Source of the DNA: Fodinicola acaciae
GTDB lineage: Bacteria > Actinomycetota > Actinomycetes > Mycobacteriales > HKI-0501
Length of the DNA stretch: 64,000 bases
Reading direction: 5' to 3'
NCBI RefSeq assembly: GCF_010993745.1
Contig: NZ_WOTN01000003.1
Coordinates: 1,302,001 to 1,366,000, forward strand
Shown: in pieces, positions 61,533 to 64,000 of the stretch
How positions within the stretch are numbered: position 1 is the stretch's first letter
Layout of the letters: each line of letters starts with the position of its first letter
The notes under the pieces: model-generated
Databases searched by the model: none
The model's input: the letters and a program-made list of their open reading frames with translations, nothing else
Told to the model about the DNA's origin: nothing
Translations under genes and position numbers: made by a program

Positions 61533-62512
61533 GGTTTCGCCAGCTCGGCCACAGTGGACTGTCGGTCAGCGAGATATCGTACGGAAACTGGCTGACGCAC
61601 GGTCTGCCGGAGTTCAAGGCATGCGTGCGCGCGGCGCTGCGCGCCGGGGTCAACACCTTCCACACCGCGCCAATGCTCGGCGACGGCCACGCCGACGAGA
61701 TGCTGGCCGACGCACTGTCGTCCGCGGCTCGCGAAGACCTCGTGCTGTGCACCGGCGCGTACTGGCCGGAAACCCTCGGCCCCAACCGCGCCGGCCTCGG
61801 CCGCAAGCATCTCGTCGGCTCATTGGATGGATCCCTCCGCCGGCTCGGCACCGACTACGTCGACGTCTTCCAGCTTCTTCGCTATGACTACAAAACTCCG
61901 CTGGAGGAGACCTTCCTCGCGCTGTCCGACCTGGTCCAGCAGGGAAAAATCCTCTATGTCGGCACCTCGGAGTGGAATGCCGAGCAGCTGCAGGCCGCCG
62001 CTCACCTCGCGGCGGCGCTGCGGGTGCCGCTGGTGTCCAACCAGCCGCATTACTCGATGGTCTGGCGGGTGCCCGAGTCGCAGGTTTTCCCTCTCTGCCA
62101 ACGACTCGGCATCGGACAGCTGGCCTGCGCTCCGCTCATCCAGGGCGTGGCAACCGGAAAGTACGCCGGCGGCGAGCGACCGGCCGGGTCGCGAGCGGCC
62201 AACCCGGCCACCTCGGCCGCCGTCGCACCACTGCTGTTCCCGGATCTCCTCGACCGGATCGGCCTGCTCGCCGGCGTCGCGCAAGCGGCAGGACTCACCC
62301 CGGCGCAGCTCGCCATCGCATGGGTTCTGCAGAACGAGACCGTGGCCAGCGCGGTGATCGGCGCGTCGACTCCCGAGCAGATCGAGGAAAACGCCGCCGC
62401 GTCCGGTGTCGAGCTGTCGCTCGACGTGCTGACCCAGATCGACGAGCTGCTGGGTCGTGTGGTCCAGACCGATCCGCGCATGACGTTTTCCCCGCCGCAG
62501 CACGCGTTCTGA
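61529..62512 (+). CDS. Aldo/keto-reductase-fold protein lacking the catalytic tetrad
   Basis: 327 residues, closest in layout to the Kv-beta-like AKR branch (LGRKHLVGSLDGSLRRLGTD, ILYVGTSEWNAEQLQAAAHL, the NADPH-binding ACAPLIQGVATGKYAGG and SAVIGASTPEQIEENAAASG). All four catalytic positions are changed: Asp to H45 and Tyr to L50 (NTFHTAPMLGDG), Lys to G76 (LVLCTGAYWP) and His to L117 (VFQLLRYDY). The complete enzyme at 18014-18985 shows the expected D, Y, K, H at these places. It may bind cofactor or substrate without reduction, or catalyse something else. ATG overlaps the SDR stop. Confidence 0.88.
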   Translation: MRFRQLGHSGLSVSEISYGNWLTHGLPEFKACVRAALRAGVNTFHTAPMLGDGHADEMLADALSSAAREDLVLCTGAYWPETLGPNRAGLGRKHLVGSLDGSLRRLGTDYVDVFQLLRYDYKTPLEETFLALSDLVQQGKILYVGTSEWNAEQLQAAAHLAAALRVPLVSNQPHYSMVWRVPESQVFPLCQRLGIGQLACAPLIQGVATGKYAGGERPAGSRAANPATSAAVAPLLFPDLLDRIGLLAGVAQAAGLTPAQLAIAWVLQNETVASAVIGASTPEQIEENAAASGVELSLDVLTQIDELLGRVVQTDPRMTFSPPQHAF

Positions 62513-62514
62513 CC

Positions 62515-63678
62515 TCAGCAGTTCGAAGTGGCCGCCACGCCGGCGAAGCGGTCCTTGACGAACTGCGCGACATCCGCGTTTCCGGTGTAGACCAAGGTGA
62601 TGTGATCGGTCGCGTACGTCTTCCACTGCACCTTCACGCCGGCCTTGCAGTACGTGTCGCGCAAAGCCGCCGCCTGACCGGGATCGACCAGGTCGTCCTG
62701 CGTGCCGTGGAAGTCGAAGACCGGCACCTTGATCGGCACCGCGCCGAGCTTGTTCTCCTGCAGCCTGGCCATCCATTCCGGTTTGAGAAACGGACTGCTC
62801 GTGCTGTAGTCGTTGAAATGCTTGTCGCGATATTGCGTGAGCAGCTCCAACACGCAGTCCTCGCGCGACATCTTGGCGAACTCGGCCTTGCCCGCGTCGG
62901 TCAGATAGGACGACAGTTTCAGCTCCGGATAGGCGTTGTCCAGGCCGATCAGGCCATACGCGAGCAGGCCGAAGCCCGGTTTTCCGTCCAACGGCAGGGT
63001 GACCTGCACCAGGTCGGCCGGTACGCCGCCGGCCGCGATGCCGACCAGGTTGAGCTCCGGCGCGTACGACGGCTGCAGCTGCCCGGCCCACATGGCCGCG
63101 CCACCGCCCTGCGAATAGCCGCGGATCGCGACCTTCGCGTTGGCGGAAAGTCCGGTCGCCGGCAGTCGCTGGCTCGCGCGTATCATGTCGATGACCGCCG
63201 CGCCCTCAGATTTTCCGGTGATGTAAGTGGTCCGTGGCGTGGGCTGGTAACCCTCGTAATCGGCCGCGACCACCGCATAGCCGCTGGCCAGCATGTCGTT
63301 GACCGCCGGCTGCTCGTAAAGCGCGCCGACCTGGATCATTTTCGAGGTGGCGCACCGAAACGCCGGCCCCTGCGTGCCGGCCGCGAAACTCACGATCGGC
63401 GCGGTCGCCGGGTTGACGCCGTCCGGCACGAGTACGGTGCCGGTCACCGCGTCCGGTTGCCCGAGCGCGTTGGTCGACAGATACATGATCTGCCAGGCGT
63501 GCACCTGATATTTCGGCGCGCCAGCGATGGACGGCCGCCACCGGATGACATCTCCCGGCGCGCCGGCCGGAAGCGGCGACGGTGGGACGTAGAAGTCGTC
63601 GGAAACGGTGGCGGCGGCCGACACCGGCGGCGCGCCGATCCCAACCGCCACCAGCAACAACACCAGCAGGAACTTCAC
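62515..63678 (-). CDS. Secretory lipase (LIP family)
   Basis: 387 residues, signal peptide VKFLLVLLLVAVGIGAPPVS-A. Alpha/beta hydrolase of the fungal/actinobacterial secretory-lipase family: VSFAAGTQGPAFRCATSK, YAVVAADYEGYQ, nucleophile S189 in VAIRGYSQGGGAAMWAGQ, Asp in VFDFHGTQDDLVDPGQAAAL and His in YATDHITLVYTG. GTG 63678 is preceded by gggagg at 6 nt. Convergent with the AKR-fold gene, 2 bp apart. May be unrelated to the pathway or may process its lipid product. Confidence 0.88.
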   Translation of the reverse strand: MKFLLVLLLVAVGIGAPPVSAAATVSDDFYVPPSPLPAGAPGDVIRWRPSIAGAPKYQVHAWQIMYLSTNALGQPDAVTGTVLVPDGVNPATAPIVSFAAGTQGPAFRCATSKMIQVGALYEQPAVNDMLASGYAVVAADYEGYQPTPRTTYITGKSEGAAVIDMIRASQRLPATGLSANAKVAIRGYSQGGGAAMWAGQLQPSYAPELNLVGIAAGGVPADLVQVTLPLDGKPGFGLLAYGLIGLDNAYPELKLSSYLTDAGKAEFAKMSREDCVLELLTQYRDKHFNDYSTSSPFLKPEWMARLQENKLGAVPIKVPVFDFHGTQDDLVDPGQAAALRDTYCKAGVKVQWKTYATDHITLVYTGNADVAQFVKDRFAGVAATSNC

Positions 63679-63703
63679 CTCTTGCCTCCCGTAAAAGAAG
63701 AAC

Positions 63704-63747
63704 CGGGATTCCGGCCACCCCGCCGTCATGGAGTGGCCGGAATCCCG
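63704..63747 (-). terminator. 15-bp perfect hairpin between two secreted-protein genes
   Basis: CGGGATTCCGGCCAC (63704-63718) pairs exactly with 63733-63747 around a 14-nt loop. It lies downstream of the gene ending at 63781 and just before the lipase start, so it should terminate the former. No U tract. Confidence 0.65.
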
Positions 63748-63780
63748 CTGTGCTGGCAGCCGTTGCCAGCGGCCCGGTGC

Positions 63781-64000
63781 CTAGGCCCGCGAGTGCGCGT
63801 GCGGGGCTTTTCCGCCAAAACCCCGCCGCGGGTTGGACACCTGGTTGTTCGCGGCGCCGGCCGGCGTGACCTGCACGCTGATCGAGTTGTTCGGCCCGGC
63901 GGTGAAATAGCTGATGTAGTCGTTGAAACTGCCGCAACCCTGCAGCGGCGGGATGGTGTACGTGCCGGTCAGCTTGCCACCGTTCTGCACGCTGAAGTCA
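63781..64000 (-). CDS. C-terminal part of a probable secreted beta-rich protein (runs off window)
   Basis: The last 72 residues are visible, from DFSVQNGGKLTGTYTIPPLQ through GCGSFNDYISYFTAGPNNSI to the C-terminus GKAPHAHSRA. Alternating beta-type sequence and Cys, Asn and Thr content fit an exported protein, like its lipase neighbour. No family can be named from this fragment. The start lies beyond the right edge. Confidence 0.6.
   Translation of the reverse strand, partial: DFSVQNGGKLTGTYTIPPLQGCGSFNDYISYFTAGPNNSISVQVTPAGAANNQVSNPRRGFGGKAPHAHSRA

Overview
The window is high-GC DNA (roughly 70 %) with many GTG, several TTG and one probable CTG start, short intergenic gaps and 4-bp ATGA/GTGA gene overlaps. 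Together with actinobacterial synteny (metG-tatD-rsmA-ispE, rsmI-pmt, rplY-pth), TetR/AraC/SARP regulators and a DinB-fold protein of the mycothiol-enzyme type, this points to a filamentous or soil actinomycete chromosome. The family cannot be fixed from this window alone.

Layout. 1-2.1 kb: a two-component pair (7TM-like sensor kinase and the start of its response regulator). 2.1-2.9 kb: a non-coding satellite-like array of 28-bp monomers in a higher-order arrangement. 2.9-4.4 kb: divergent methyltransferase and TetR genes around a perfect 18-bp inverted repeat. 4.35-8.5 kb: the housekeeping operon metG-tatD-rsmA-ispE, lacking the rpf gene often found in it. 8.6-13.5 kb: a Ser/Pro-repeat membrane protein, a 164-bp MITE-like hairpin element, rsmI and a protein mannosyltransferase. 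13.5-28.5 kb: a mosaic of small enzymes and regulators (DsbA-like, HD nucleotidase, a voltage-sensor-like protein with no pore, PhyH dioxygenase with AraC, aldo/keto reductase with TetR and an orphan ATP-synthase subunit c, Ohr, a decayed sigma-factor/beta-propeller fusion, rpiA, helD). 28.7-32.7 kb: two convergent secreted glycoside-hydrolase-like genes. 32.9-43.9 kb: sulfate activation (cysQ-cysD-cysN), an exopolysaccharide phosphoglycosyltransferase, rplY-pth, divergent dTDP-rhamnose genes rmlBD and rmlAC, and a Ser/Thr kinase.

44-64 kb holds the most interesting part: a compact biosynthetic locus. A SARP/AfsR-type regulator faces a minus-strand operon of two very large synthases, a stand-alone acyl carrier protein, an alpha/beta hydrolase and a GT1 glycosyltransferase. 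The first synthase is ER(PfaD-like)-KS-AT-ACP-KR and the second KS-AT-DH-phosphopantetheinyl transferase. Between them they carry every activity needed for iterative reductive chain building, with an ACP motif of the polyunsaturated-fatty-acid/secondary-lipid synthase kind. Divergently encoded are an SDR and an aldo/keto-reductase-fold protein that has lost all four catalytic residues. Secreted lipases flank both sides. The simplest reading is a glycosylated secondary lipid or polyketide pathway with an unusual domain order; its product is unknown.

No rRNA, tRNA, CRISPR or autonomous insertion sequence was found.
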